Assembly (NCBI GenBank): GCA_001017865.1
Contig: LATQ01000001.1
Coordinates: forward strand, 1,711,200 to 1,744,946
From: Rhodococcus sp. IITR03
GTDB lineage: Bacteria > Actinomycetota > Actinomycetes > Mycobacteriales > Mycobacteriaceae
DNA length: 33,747 bases
Direction of reading: 5' to 3'
The notes under the pieces were generated by a model. It was not told the DNA's origin and ran no database searches. It worked only from the letters and a program-made list of their open reading frames with translations. Below, piece after piece: positions 9,893-18,539 of the stretch; positions within the stretch are counted from its first letter, which is position 1; each line of letters opens with the position of its first letter. A program made the translations under genes and the position numbers.

Positions 9893-11052
9893 GTGAGCAT
9901 CGGCACTTCCGAACAATCCGAGATCCGCGAGATCGTCGCCGGGTCGGCTCCCGCCCGCTTCGCCCGAGGCTGGCACTGCTCGGTCTGTCGAAGGATTTCA
10001 AGGACGGCAAGCCGCACTCGATCGAGGCCTTCGGGACCAAGCTCGTGGTGTGGGCCGACAGCAACGACGAGATCAAGATCCTCGACGCGTACTGCCGGCA
10101 CATGGGTGGGGATCTCAGCCAGGGCACGGTCAAGGGCGACGAGATCGCGTGTCCGTTCCACGATTGGCGCTGGGGCGGAAACGGGCGCTGCAAGAACATC
10201 CCGTACGCGCGGCGCGTTCCTCCCATCGCCAAGACCCGTGCGTGGCACACCCTCGATCAGGACGGCATGCTCTTCGTGTGGCACGACCCTCAGGGGAACC
10301 CGCCGCCCGCCGACGTGACCATCCCGCGCATCGAAGGCGCGACGAGCGACGAGTGGACCGACTGGGTCTGGTACACCACCGAGGTCGACACCAACTGCCG
10401 GGAGATCATCGACAACATCGTCGACATGGCGCACTTCTTCTACGTGCACTACTCCTTCCCGGTCTACTTCAAGAACGTCTTCGAAGGCCAGGTGGCCAGC
10501 CAGTTCATGCGAGGCCAGGCCCGTGAGGACACCCGTCCGCACGCGGCAGGACAACCGAAGATGCTCGGAAGCCGCTCCGACGCAAGCTACTTCGGACCGT
10601 CCTTCATGATCGACGATCTCGTCTACCAGTACGAGGGTTACGACGTCGAGTCGGTCCTCATCAACTGCCACTACCCGGTCTCCCAGGACAAGTTCGTCCT
10701 GATGTACGGCATGATCGTCAAGAAGTCCGACCGCCTCGAAGGCGAGCAGGCCCTGGAGACCGCCCAGCAGTTCGGGAACTTCATCGCGAAGGGCTTCGAG
10801 CAGGACATCGAGATCTGGCGGAACAAGACCCGTATCGACAACCCGCTCCTGTGCGAGGAGGACGGCCCGGTCTACCAGCTGCGACGCTGGTACGAGCAGT
10901 TCTACGTCGACGTCGAGGACGTCGAGCCGGCGATGACCGACCGCTTCGAGTTCGAGATGGACACCACCCGCCCGGTGGCCGCCTGGATGAAGGAAGTCGA
11001 GGAGAACATCGCCCGCAAGGCCCTCGAAGAGCAGTCCACCCCTGCGGGCTAG
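9893..11052 (+). CDS. kshA: KshA, 3-ketosteroid 9alpha-hydroxylase Rieske oxygenase
   Basis: KshA is the terminal oxygenase that hydroxylates C9 of 3-ketosteroids. With delta1-dehydrogenation this opens ring B. The restored length is 386 residues. The [2Fe-2S] Rieske ligands are Cys68-x-His70 in AYCRHMGG and Cys87-x2-His90 in ACPFHDWRWGG. The mononuclear iron site shows His181 and His186 in NIVDMAHFFYVHYSFP, the same numbers as in the R. rhodochrous enzyme. The start is GTG 9893 after GAAAGGAC; the N-terminus MSIGTSEQSEIREIVAGSAP is nearly identical to remembered rhodococcal KshA. One frame break near 9976 fits a lost C (WHC-LGLSKDF). Its reductase KshB lies at 12355-13406, convergent. Rhodococci often carry several KshA copies with different substrate ranges; which copy this is remains open. 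Confidence 0.93.
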
Positions 11053-11063
11053 GAGCGGAGAAC

Positions 11064-11328
11064 ATGCAGAACCGGATGGCGCCGTTGCGGTGCGGTGAAT
11101 GCGCCGCGCAGGTGCTCGTGCAGAAGAACAGCTGGGAGCACACGTCCATCCAGTGGAACACCGACGCGCGCCGTCGTTGCCCCGTCGTCCGGGACGACGA
11201 CGGGCGCGAGGGCCGCCCCGGCGCGCCCCGGATGTCGTGCTCGAACTCGACGCCGCGATCGTCGAGGCCGCCTCGGGTGTCATCGAGTCTTCGACGACAC
11301 CCCGATCCGAGCCCCCATCGTGCAGTGA
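11064..11328 (+). CDS. Small Cys-motif protein of unknown function downstream of kshA
   Basis: This short gene starts at ATG 11064, 11 bp after the kshA stop, behind GGAGCGGAG. The first ~45 residues are clear: a CGECAAQVLV zinc-ribbon- or ferredoxin-like CxxC, then KNSWEHTSIQWN and a later Cys (DARRRCPVV). After that the frame is unsafe. At least one and probably two frame changes are needed to reach DVVLELDAAIVEAA and then DDTPIRAPIVQ with TGA at 11328. The restored size is about 85-90 residues. I recall similar small proteins with a CxxC and 'HTSIQW' next to actinobacterial oxygenase genes, usually hypothetical or ferredoxin-like. It is too short of cysteines for a classical plant-type ferredoxin. 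Possible roles are metal delivery or electron transfer to KshA. Confidence 0.6.
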
Positions 11329-11377
11329 CCGTTCCCTTCCGACCTTCCGCTCCCGACTACTTCTCGAAGGACCGACG

Positions 11378-12181
11378 ATGCCAGAATCCCTCGACCTCGA
11401 TCGCTCGTACTACGGCCCGTGGGCTGTCATCGCCGGCGGCTCCGAAGGCGTCGGCGCCGCGTTCGCCGACGAATTGAGCCGCGCCGGCTTCGATCTCGTG
11501 CTCATCGCGCGTAAGCCGGAACCGCTGGAGGAGACGGCGGACAAGGCGCGGAGCAACGGCGTGCAGGTGCGCACCCTCGCGCTGGATCTGCTCGACGACG
11601 ACGCCGTCGAGCAGATCCGCACGGCCACCCAGGACATCGAGGTCGGCCTGTTCATCTTCAACGCCGGCGCGAACAGTTACGGCCACGAGTTCGTCACCGG
11701 CGACCTCGACGGGTTCCGCGGCGTGATCGACCTCAACGTCCACCGGCAGATCGAGTTGTCGCACCTGTTCGGTGGGCCGATGAAGGAGCGCGGCCGCGGC
11801 GGCATCATGCTGCTCGGGTCGCTCTCCGGATACATGGGTGCCGAACACCAGAGCATCTACGCGGCATCGAAGGCGTTCAGCCGCGTCTTCGCCGAGAGCC
11901 TCTGGCTCGAACTCGCACCGCACGGTGTGCATGTGGTCGAACTCGTGCTCGGTGTCACCCGCACCCCGGCGATGGTGCGTGCGGGTCTGAACTTCGACAT
12001 TCCCGGGATGCTCGTCGCCGAGCCGGAGGATGTCGCACGTGAAGGTCTCGAGCACCTGACCGACGGCCCCGTATGGGTCGCCGGCGGCAACTACGAGGCC
12101 GCGGTCAAGCGCAGCGGGTTCCCGAGGAACAAGCTCGTCGAGGGTGCAGCAGCAGCGATGCGGGCCCTGCTGAACCGCTGA
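11378..12181 (+). CDS. Short-chain dehydrogenase/reductase, probably steroid-related
   Basis: This classical SDR has 267 residues and an uninterrupted frame. The nucleotide-binding glycine motif is AGGSEGVGAAFADEL at about 18-32, followed by NAGAN at about 94. The catalytic Ser is in MLLGSLSGYMG and the Tyr-x3-Lys in IYAASKAFSRVF. ARKPEP after the second beta strand favours NADP(H), because an Arg follows where NAD-specific forms carry Asp. The start is ATG 11378 with GAAGGACC upstream; it follows the small Cys protein by 49 bp. The last gene before the 12203 terminator, it likely oxidises or reduces a hydroxyl or keto group on the steroid nucleus or side chain. The position is not determinable. 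Confidence 0.8.
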   Translation: MPESLDLDRSYYGPWAVIAGGSEGVGAAFADELSRAGFDLVLIARKPEPLEETADKARSNGVQVRTLALDLLDDDAVEQIRTATQDIEVGLFIFNAGANSYGHEFVTGDLDGFRGVIDLNVHRQIELSHLFGGPMKERGRGGIMLLGSLSGYMGAEHQSIYAASKAFSRVFAESLWLELAPHGVHVVELVLGVTRTPAMVRAGLNFDIPGMLVAEPEDVAREGLEHLTDGPVWVAGGNYEAAVKRSGFPRNKLVEGAAAAMRALLNR

Positions 12182-12202
12182 TCCGCGCGATCCCCACCTA
12201 CT

Positions 12203-12233
12203 CGTCCCCGGGTGCGTACGGCACCCGGGGACG
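12203..12233 (+). terminator. Hairpin terminator after the SDR gene
   Basis: CGTCCCCGGGTGC and GCACCCGGGGACG form a perfect 13-bp stem with a 5-nt loop, 22 bp after the SDR stop. Confidence 0.85.
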
Positions 12234-12300
12234 CTCCATTTCACGACGCTGCGTCGTACGCGGAGTGCATCCGTTCCCGCACGATCTCGCCCGGACGGAC

Positions 12301-12337
12301 GAAGGCCCCGCACCGCAAGAGGCGGTACGGGGCCTTC
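12301..12337 (-). terminator. Hairpin terminator after kshB
   Basis: GAAGGCCCCG pairs with CGGGGCCTTC and, across one C/A mismatch, ACCGC pairs with GCGGT, leaving a 5-nt loop. It lies 18 bp past the kshB stop on the minus strand. With 12203-12233 it insulates two convergent units. Confidence 0.8.
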
Positions 12338-12354
12338 GGTTCGCTACGGTCGGT

Positions 12355-13406
12355 TCAGAAGTCGATGCGCACGTTCTTGCTCTTGGGCCTGGCCTGGCAC
12401 GCGAGGACGTATCCGTTGGCGATGTCCTCCTCGTCGAGGATCGCCGACGGCGGGGTGTCCACCTCTCCTTCGACGACGGTGCACGCGCACGAGCCGCACT
12501 CGCCCTCTCGGCAGGAGTAGGGCACGTCCAGGCCCTTCGACAGCATGATGTCGACCAGGGTGGCGCTGCGCGGCCACACGAGGTCGTGTTCCTCGCCGTC
12601 GAGCTGCACCGTCACGGAGGCGGCGTCGGTGTCCGACTCGTCGATCTCCACGGCGGGCACGTCGGCGAACGGATCGCCGGACAGAGAGGCGAAGACCTCG
12701 GCGTGGATCCGGTCCTTCGGGACGCCGGCCAGCAGCAGGCCTTCGCGGACGGTGTCCATGAACGGCCCGGGTCCGCACATGTATGCGCGGTGATCGGCGA
12801 AGGAGGAGATCAAGGTCGCGAGCTGCTGCGGGGACGGCAGGCCCTGCACGCTCTCGAGCCAGTGGACGACGGTGAGGGCGTCGGAGTGGCGTGCGGCGAG
12901 CTCACGGAGTTCTTCGGCGAAGATGACGGATTTCTCGTCGCGATTGCCGTAGACCACCACCACATTGCGGTTTCCGCTGTGCAGTGCCGACTTGAGGATC
13001 GACATCACAGGGGTGATCCCGCTTCCGCCGGCGAACAGGACGAGCTTCTCGGTGAGGTCGACCGGGGTGAAGACTCCTGCGGGAGGCAGCACCTCGATGC
13101 TCTGACCGGCGGTGACGTTGTCGCACAGCCAGTTCGAACCGTATCCGGCCGCGGTGCGCTTGACCGTGACCTTGAGGGTTCGTCGGCGTGCGGTGAGCTC
13201 GCCAGGGAGTAGCACCGCGCAACGGAACCCGTCATGTCGCTCGGAATGCGCAGGGTCAGGAACTGTCCCGGTTTGTAGGTGAAGTCCGCTCGGCGGTCCT
13301 CGGGTACGTCGAACACCAGTGAAACGGCGTCGGCGGTTTCCTGGACGACTGCACTGACGGTCAGCACGATGGAGCGTGAGCCGACCGGTGTCTCAACGGC
13401 TGTCAT
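12355..13406 (-). CDS. kshB: KshB, ferredoxin reductase of the 9alpha-hydroxylase
   Basis: KshB passes electrons from NADH to KshA. The restored length is 350 residues in three modules. The FAD domain (about 1-110) has RCYSLASSP. The NADH domain has VLFAGGSGITPVMSILKSAL and the YMCGPGPFMDTV region. The C-terminal plant-type [2Fe-2S] domain has the ligands Cys299, Cys304, Cys307 and Cys337 in CREGECGSCAC and VLACQ. This FAD-NAD-2Fe2S order is the KshB/phenol-hydroxylase reductase arrangement. One frame break near 13188 fits a lost C in a CCCC run and restores SPHADEPLKVTVKRT. ATG 13406 is chosen over an upstream in-frame start because of GAAGGGAAC ahead of it. It is convergent with the kshA unit and monocistronic between two terminators. 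Confidence 0.9.
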
Positions 13407-13471
13407 CACAGTGGGTTCCCTTCGATACGAAAACTTCTCGATCGGACCACGGTAGAACGACGCCGACACCG

Positions 13472-13518
13472 ACGCCCGTCTCCTCCCGGTAATCGGGACA
13501 GCGGGAGGAGACGGGCGT
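13472..13518 (-). terminator. Strong hairpin terminator after the MFS gene
   Basis: A perfect 17-bp stem (ACGCCCGTCTCCTCCCG at 13472-13488 with its complement at 13502-13518) lies directly after the MFS stop on the minus strand. It separates MFS from kshB, so kshB needs its own promoter in the roughly 65 bp that remain. Confidence 0.85.
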
Positions 13519-13523
13519 TCGGA

Positions 13524-14956
13524 TCAGGCGGTGCGCGCGGTGCGCGGGATCAGCACGGTGATCCCGATGGTCACCACGGAAAGCGCGATGAGCATGCCGC
13601 CGACCATGTTGATCCCTGCGAGGGGGGTCGCAGCGAACGCGAGCAGCATGGTCGCGATCGACGTTCCGACACCCTGGCCCGCGGTGCGCAGCACGGCGTT
13701 CGTGCCGGTCGTCTCGCTGGTGTTGTGCTCGGGCACGGACTCGACGATCAGGTTCGGAATCGCCGTGTAGGCGAAGGCGGTCGCGACCGACACCACGACG
13801 ACCATGGCGGTCATGGCCACCACGGAGTGGTGAGCGGTGAGCATGACGACGACGCCGACGATGAACAGGGCGGTGCCGAGCAGCATCGAGGCGCGTGAAC
13901 CCACTGCGGCGGAGATCCGGCCGCTCAGCGGGGTGCAGACGAATCCGAACAAAGAACCGATGAACGAGAGCCAACCCGCGTGTGTCGCACTCAGGCCCAG
14001 GCCGAAGTCGCCGGTGGACGGCGTCTGCATGATGATCGGGATGATCATGGTGACCACGCCCAGCGGACCCGCCGCGATCGCGACGGTCGCCAGCATCGTG
14101 AGCGAGAACTTGCGGTCGGCGAACAGTCGCACGTTGATGATGGGGGAGGGAGTGCGCAGTTCCCACCGCACGAGCAGGACGAGGGCGGCGGCGCCACCCA
14201 GGATGAGACCGAGGGTGCGCGGGTCCGACCAGCCCCATGCCTGGGACTTGTTGACACCGAGCAGGATCGCGGCGACCGCACCGGCGAAGGTGACCGCGCC
14301 GATGTAATCGATCTTCTCGGAGGTCCCGGTGGGCCGACGCCACGGCAGGACGAACCAGACGAGCAGCAGAGCGAAGATCGCATATGCGGCTGCGACGACG
14401 AAGATCATGTGCCAGCTGGCGTTGTCGATCAGCAGACCGGCGACGAGCAGCGACGCGGAACCTGCTGCGACTGCGGAGCCGGAGATCAATGCGACGGCAA
14501 CGGGGACGCGGGAGGCGGAAGGTGCTCACGGGCCAGCCCGATGCACAGCGGCAGGATCGCGCCGGCCACACCTTGGATCGCGCGGCCGATGATGATGCTG
14601 GTGAGACTGTCGCCGACGGCGCTGACGATCGAGCCGAGCGCCGCGACGGCGAGCAGGACCATCAGGATCCGTTCCCGGCCGTACATGTCGCCGAGTCGTC
14701 CGCACACGGCGGCCGAGGCAGCCGAGACGAGGAGGAAGGCCGTCACCGCCCATCCGACCGTCGATGCGTCGCTGTCGAATTCGGTGATCAACGTCGGGAT
14801 CGCGGCGAACATCATCGATGTTTCGAACGCGCTGATGATCTCGACGGCGATCAGGACCGACACGATCACCCATACCGGTTGCTGCCGGTCGAACCGGCTC
14901 CGCCCCTTCGGGGTTGCGGCTTCCGGCTGGGAGAGTTCATTGGCGTAGGAAGTCAA
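13524..14956 (-). CDS. Major facilitator superfamily transporter, DHA2-like
   Basis: A multi-helix membrane protein of about 477 residues whose many hydrophobic segments fit the 14-helix DHA2 layout. The cytosolic loop motif GRLGDMYGRERIL between helices 2 and 3 is MFS motif A. Other helices include VWVIVSVLIAVEIISAF, LLVAGLLIDNASWHMIFVV and VGVVVMLTAHHSVVAM. One frame break near 14512 fits a lost C and restores REHLPPPRVPVAVALISGSA. The start is uncertain: TTG 14956 fits the conserved N-terminus, with no ATG in frame close by. DHA2 proteins are mostly proton-driven exporters, but a steroid-acid importer (CamM) also belongs to the MFS. Located between kshB and an Old Yellow Enzyme, it probably moves steroids or metabolites. 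Direction unknown. Confidence 0.78.
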
Positions 14957-15067
14957 AGCACATTCCAGACTCTCGGCGACCCGAACGCGGGCCGTGTTTC
15001 CCTGCCCCACGAATGGGAGTGGCTCGGATCACTTGGTATCGCAGGTGAGAGCTGTCACGCTGTGCTA

Positions 15068-15082
15068 TCTCGCTGAGCGAGA
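15068..15082 (-). terminator. Small dyad after the Old Yellow Enzyme stop
   Basis: TCTCGCTGAGCGAGA has 7-bp arms around one base, 15 bp past the OYE stop. It could be a weak terminator or an operator in the MFS promoter region (14957-15096). The single-base centre is more operator-like than hairpin-like. Confidence 0.3.
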
Positions 15083-15096
15083 CCGCCTTCGGGATG

Positions 15097-16241
15097 TCAG
15101 ATCAGCGCGGCCTCGTGTACCGAGCGGTCGAACTCGGGGAGTTCCGCGCCGTTGCGGAGGGTTGTCGCGAGAGAGGGGTCGGCGAGATGCAGACGTCCGA
15201 TGGCGATCAGATCGAACTCGTCGTCGCCCAGCCGTCGTTCGAGTTCGGGAACGTTGTTGCGCGCGGGCGCGCTGCCCTGGAGGCGGCTCTCCCGCAAGGT
15301 CGTCGCGATTCCGACACTGCCCACGGCCATCGAATGTGCGCCGGTGACCTTCTTGGCCCAGCCCGCGAGGGTCAGGTCGCTGCCTTCGAATGCCGGAAGG
15401 TCGAAGCGGCGGATGCTCGCGTCGAACACGTCGACGCCGGCTTCCTTCAAGGGGGTGAGGACGGCCTTCAGTTCGTCGGGGGTGTGGGCGATCCGGGCCT
15501 CGTAGTTCTGCTGCTTGTGCTGCGAGAAACGGTAGAAGATCGGCAGGTCGTTGCCGATGCGCGAGCGGATGGCGGCGACCACCGTCGCGGGGAAGCGGGT
15601 GCGGCGCTCGAGGTCGCCGCCCCATTCGTCGTCGCGGAGGTTGGTGCCTTCCCAGAGGAACGCGTCGAGCAGGTAGCCGTGCCCTCCGTGGAGTGCGATG
15701 CCGTCGAACCCGGCTTCGGCGGCAGCGGCGGCTGCGTCGGCGTAGGCAGCGACGACCTGTTCGATGTCCTCGGCGGTCATGGCTCGCGTGGGTGCGGAGG
15801 CTCGGGCGATGTAGTCCTCGCCGTAGGACGTCACGCCGAGCTCGCCCCAGATCCCGGACGGTCGCATGGGGACGAGGTCGGGGTCGACATCCGCGCTCAT
15901 TGCGCCCCAGAGGGGGCCGACGTGCCAGAGCTGGGGAACGATGCGTCCGCCCTCGGCGTGGACCGCATCGACGACGCGACGCCAGCCTTCGAGAGCTGCT
16001 TCGCCGTACATGTGGGGCACGCGGGGGTTGTCGACTGCCGTCGGGTGCTCGATGGCGACGCCCTCGGTGACGATCAGGCGGTGCCGCCCGCGGCGCGTCG
16101 CCGGTAGTACTCGACCACGTCCGGTCCGGGTACGCCACCCGGGGAGTGGGAGCGGGTCATCGGGGACATCACGATGCGGTTGCGGAGCTCGAGGGAGCGC
16201 ACCGTCAGGGGGCGGAAGAGGGGGGACTCGGTTTCTGACAT
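15097..16241 (-). CDS. Old Yellow Enzyme-family NADH:flavin oxidoreductase
   Basis: This is an FMN-dependent ene-reductase of the OYE family with a restored length of 381 residues. It is a single TIM barrel without the C-terminal domain of 2,4-dienoyl-CoA reductases. It starts SPLFRPLTVRSLELRNRIVM, the usual OYE opening, followed by MSPMTRSHS, GLIVTEGVAI, IVPQLWHVG, GFDGIALHGGHGYLLDAFLW, and a C-terminal FMN phosphate site with VGSVGI and LIAIGRLHLADP. One frame break near 16078 fits a lost G (GGT-GLIVTEG). ATG 16241 is the start. The steroid context suggests reduction of a conjugated C=C such as a delta4 or delta6 enone. BaiCD and BaiH of bile-acid metabolism include OYE-type barrels, but orthology is not implied. 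It is divergent from the IclR regulator. Confidence 0.82.
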
Positions 16242-16520
16242 CTCGGTCTCGACTCTTTCGGCTCGGCGGGCGACGGGTGCAGGCAGATTCCGCCCACATC
16301 CGAGGTTGTACCCATCGCTCGGCCCGGGGGACAGGGACCTCCTGCTCAGTGAGACGTGTCGGCGGACGGTCGATGAGGAAGACGCGGATCGCGCAATCGG
16401 CCCGGTCCGCTGATCGGGAATTGTGCAACAGGTCACTCGCCGAGTACTCTGGCATCCGCTCACAAGAATCAATTTCAGTTTTTCTCTCGTGGGTGATCGG
16501 ATTCCGGAGAAAGGGTGGCG

Positions 16521-17408
16521 ATGTCCGAGGCGCAACGTACGCAGGTCTCCCAGGCACCGAAGCGCGAATTGCCTGCATCGATGGTCGAGAGAATGACCCT
16601 CATCCTCGATGCCTTCGACGATCTCTCATCGCGGCTCACCCTCGAGGAAGTCGCGTGCCGCACCCAACTTCCGCGTTCGACGGTCCACCGCATCCTCGAC
16701 CAGATGGTGCGACTCGACTGGATCGACCATGCGTCGTTCGGCTACTGCCTCGGTCGCCGCGCAAAGGCCATGGGAGAGGGCGACAACGGACACATCCGTG
16801 TCCGCGAGGCCGCGGCACCGCTCCTCCACGAACTGCACATGACGACCGGGATGGTCGCGCACCTGTCCGTGCTCGACGGGCCCGACTGTGTCTACCTCGA
16901 CAAGATCGGCGGCCAGCTCGCCGCGACGCTGCCGTCGCGGGTCGGTGGACGTGTACCCGCCTACTCCACGGCCGGCGGGAAGGCGCTGCTCGCCGGACTC
17001 GAGCCGGAACAGGTCGATGCTCTCTACCCCGGCCCGCACCTGCCGCGTCGCACCGAGCGGACCATCGCCGACCTGTCGACCCTGCACCTCGAACTCAATC
17101 GCATCCGCCGTCGTCACGGCCTGGCGTTCGAGACCGGCGAGGCCACCACCGGTATGTCCTGTGTGGGCGCCGCGATCCGCAGCCCCGCATCGCCGGTCGC
17201 CGCGATCTCCCTGTGCGGTCCCACCCGTCCCGGCCACCTCGAGCGCATCGCACCCCTGGTCGCCGGCGCGGTTCGCGACATCTCGCACACGCTGTACCCG
17301 GAGCTGAGCGCACCTCGTCGCAATCGTGCCGCGCGGAACACTGCAGACTCGTGGTCTCCGCAGGTCATGGAGCAGATGCTCGCCACGCAGTCGGACGGCT
17401 GGATGTAA
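16521..17408 (+). CDS. IclR-family transcriptional regulator
   Basis: An intact 295-residue IclR protein. The winged helix-turn-helix spans about 22-75, with LTLEEVACRTQLPRSTVHRILDQMVRLDWI. The effector domain follows, with RVREAAAPLLHELHMTTGMVAHLSVL, GKALLAGLEPEQV, the ELNRIRRRHGLAFETGE stretch, and CVGAAIRSPASPVAAISLCGP. ATG 16521 is preferred over GTG 16515 because GGAGAAAGG is then well spaced. It is divergent from the OYE gene (279 bp between starts) and precedes the HsaD-like gene in the same direction. IclR proteins commonly control adjacent aromatic or steroid degradation genes, so the OYE and the hsa-like genes are likely targets. The ligand is unknown. Confidence 0.88.
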   Translation: MSEAQRTQVSQAPKRELPASMVERMTLILDAFDDLSSRLTLEEVACRTQLPRSTVHRILDQMVRLDWIDHASFGYCLGRRAKAMGEGDNGHIRVREAAAPLLHELHMTTGMVAHLSVLDGPDCVYLDKIGGQLAATLPSRVGGRVPAYSTAGGKALLAGLEPEQVDALYPGPHLPRRTERTIADLSTLHLELNRIRRRHGLAFETGEATTGMSCVGAAIRSPASPVAAISLCGPTRPGHLERIAPLVAGAVRDISHTLYPELSAPRRNRAARNTADSWSPQVMEQMLATQSDGWM

Positions 17409-17440
17409 CCTGCATACGCTCACCGGCCGCCGGCACGTCC

Positions 17441-17451
17441 GGAACATCCCG
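17441..17451. promoter_or_regulatory. GGAAC-type element upstream of the HsaD-like gene
   Basis: GGAACATCCCG lies 54 bp before the HsaD-like start. Related elements, GGAACTCCGG at 18434-18443 and GGGAACTTCCCG at 21907-21918, precede the HsaA-like gene and the ketosteroid dehydrogenase. It could be a shared operator, for example for the IclR protein. The similarity is short. Confidence 0.3.
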
Positions 17452-17504
17452 GTGATCGGGAGCGTCCGCGCGACGTGAGGGGAATCACTGGAAGCCTCGT
17501 CGGT

Positions 17505-18371
17505 ATGACGACGGAATTCACTTTCGAGAACACGGCGCGGGAACTCGCGACCGACCGCGGCACCCTTCGCTACCACGAAGCCGGCACGGGCGAGCCGCTC
17601 CTGCTGCTCCACGGCTCCGGACCGGGCGTCACCGGCTGGCGGAACTACCGCGGTGTGCTCGCCGACCTCGCCGAGCACTTCCGGTGCCTCGTTCTGGAGT
17701 TTCCCGGCTTCGGAGTGAGCGACCCGTGCGAAGGACACCCGATGGCCATGGCGTCGGTGGCGGTCACCGATTTCCTCGACGGTCTCGGACTCGACCGCGT
17801 CTCGATCATCGGTAACTCGATGGGCGGCATCGTCGGAACGCAGTTCGCGATCGCGCACCCCGATCGGGTCGAAAAGCTCGTCACCATCGGGGGCGCGGGA
17901 CGATCGGTCTTCGCGCCGGCACCCGGCGAGGGCATCCGGTTGCTCATGGAGTTCACCGACGATCCGACCCGCGAAAAGCTCGTTCGCTGGCTGCGTTCCA
18001 TGGTGTACGACCCCGCGGTCATCACCGACGAGCTCATCGAGGAGAGGTGGACGCTCGCCACCGAACCGAAGACCCTCGAGATCGCGCGGCGTATGTACAG
18101 CACTGCGGCCTTCGCTGCGGGGGCGAAGGCCGCCGCCGCGTCCGACGCCACTCCGTACTGGGCGCAGCTCCACAAGATCACGGCCCCGACCCTGCTCACC
18201 TGGGGTCGCGACGACCGGGTCAGCCCCGTCGACATGGCCATGCTGCCCATGCGCGAGCTGCGCCACGGCGAGCTGCACGTATTCCCCAATTGCGGCCACT
18301 GGACGATGATCGAGGCCCGTGAGGCATGGCTCTCGGCCGTCCTCGCGTTCCTCACCCGAGAAGACTCCTAG
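17505..18371 (+). CDS. hsaD: HsaD-like meta-cleavage product hydrolase
   Basis: An alpha/beta hydrolase of the C-C bond hydrolase (MCP) family. HsaD cleaves 4,9-DSHA after ring A extradiol cleavage. The intact protein is 288 residues. The oxyanion region is LLLHGSGPGVTGW, the nucleophile elbow is GNSMGG with Ser105, the acid is in TWGRDDRVSP (Asp236/237) and the base is His265 in NCGHWTMIE. The family's usual HGGGPGA reads HGSGPGV here. The protein differs enough from the cholesterol HsaD I remember to suggest a paralogue for another steroid. ATG 17505 is chosen for the GGAAG site; an in-frame GTG at 17475 is less likely. It stands between the IclR gene and a strong hairpin. Confidence 0.8.
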   Translation: MTTEFTFENTARELATDRGTLRYHEAGTGEPLLLLHGSGPGVTGWRNYRGVLADLAEHFRCLVLEFPGFGVSDPCEGHPMAMASVAVTDFLDGLGLDRVSIIGNSMGGIVGTQFAIAHPDRVEKLVTIGGAGRSVFAPAPGEGIRLLMEFTDDPTREKLVRWLRSMVYDPAVITDELIEERWTLATEPKTLEIARRMYSTAAFAAGAKAAAASDATPYWAQLHKITAPTLLTWGRDDRVSPVDMAMLPMRELRHGELHVFPNCGHWTMIEAREAWLSAVLAFLTREDS

Positions 18372-18378
18372 GCAGCGG

Positions 18379-18410
18379 TCGCCGGGGGTCGGTTCCTCGA
18401 CCCCCGGCGA
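18379..18410 (+). terminator. Hairpin between the HsaD-like and HsaA-like genes
   Basis: TCGCCGGGGGTC and GACCCCCGGCGA form a perfect 12-bp stem with an 8-nt loop, 7 bp after the hydrolase stop. It implies that the downstream HsaA-like/HsaC pair starts from its own promoter in 18411-18539. Confidence 0.8.
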
Positions 18411-18433
18411 GCGCCAGGGTGTTCCCGCTCAGT

Positions 18434-18443
18434 GGAACTCCGG
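18434..18443. promoter_or_regulatory. GGAAC-type element upstream of the HsaA-like gene
   Basis: GGAACTCCGG lies in the 129-bp promoter gap after the 18379 hairpin. It is related to the elements at 17441 and 21907. A looser copy, GTGGACTTCCTGCCGGAAC at about 24146, lies in the promoter region of the TetR gene. Confidence 0.3.
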
Positions 18444-18539
18444 CAATGGAAGTGTTGTTCTCCTGAGACTGTAGGCACCAACGGAACCGACGCTCGCCAC
18501 GCCGTATCGGGGGCGTCACCCTCACAGGTGGGAGAGATC

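Noticed and set aside
16242..16520. A small gene or RNA in the OYE/IclR gap
   Set aside because: No open frame with a ribosome site and no stable fold was seen in the 279 bp. It is treated as a divergent promoter region without a clear operator.
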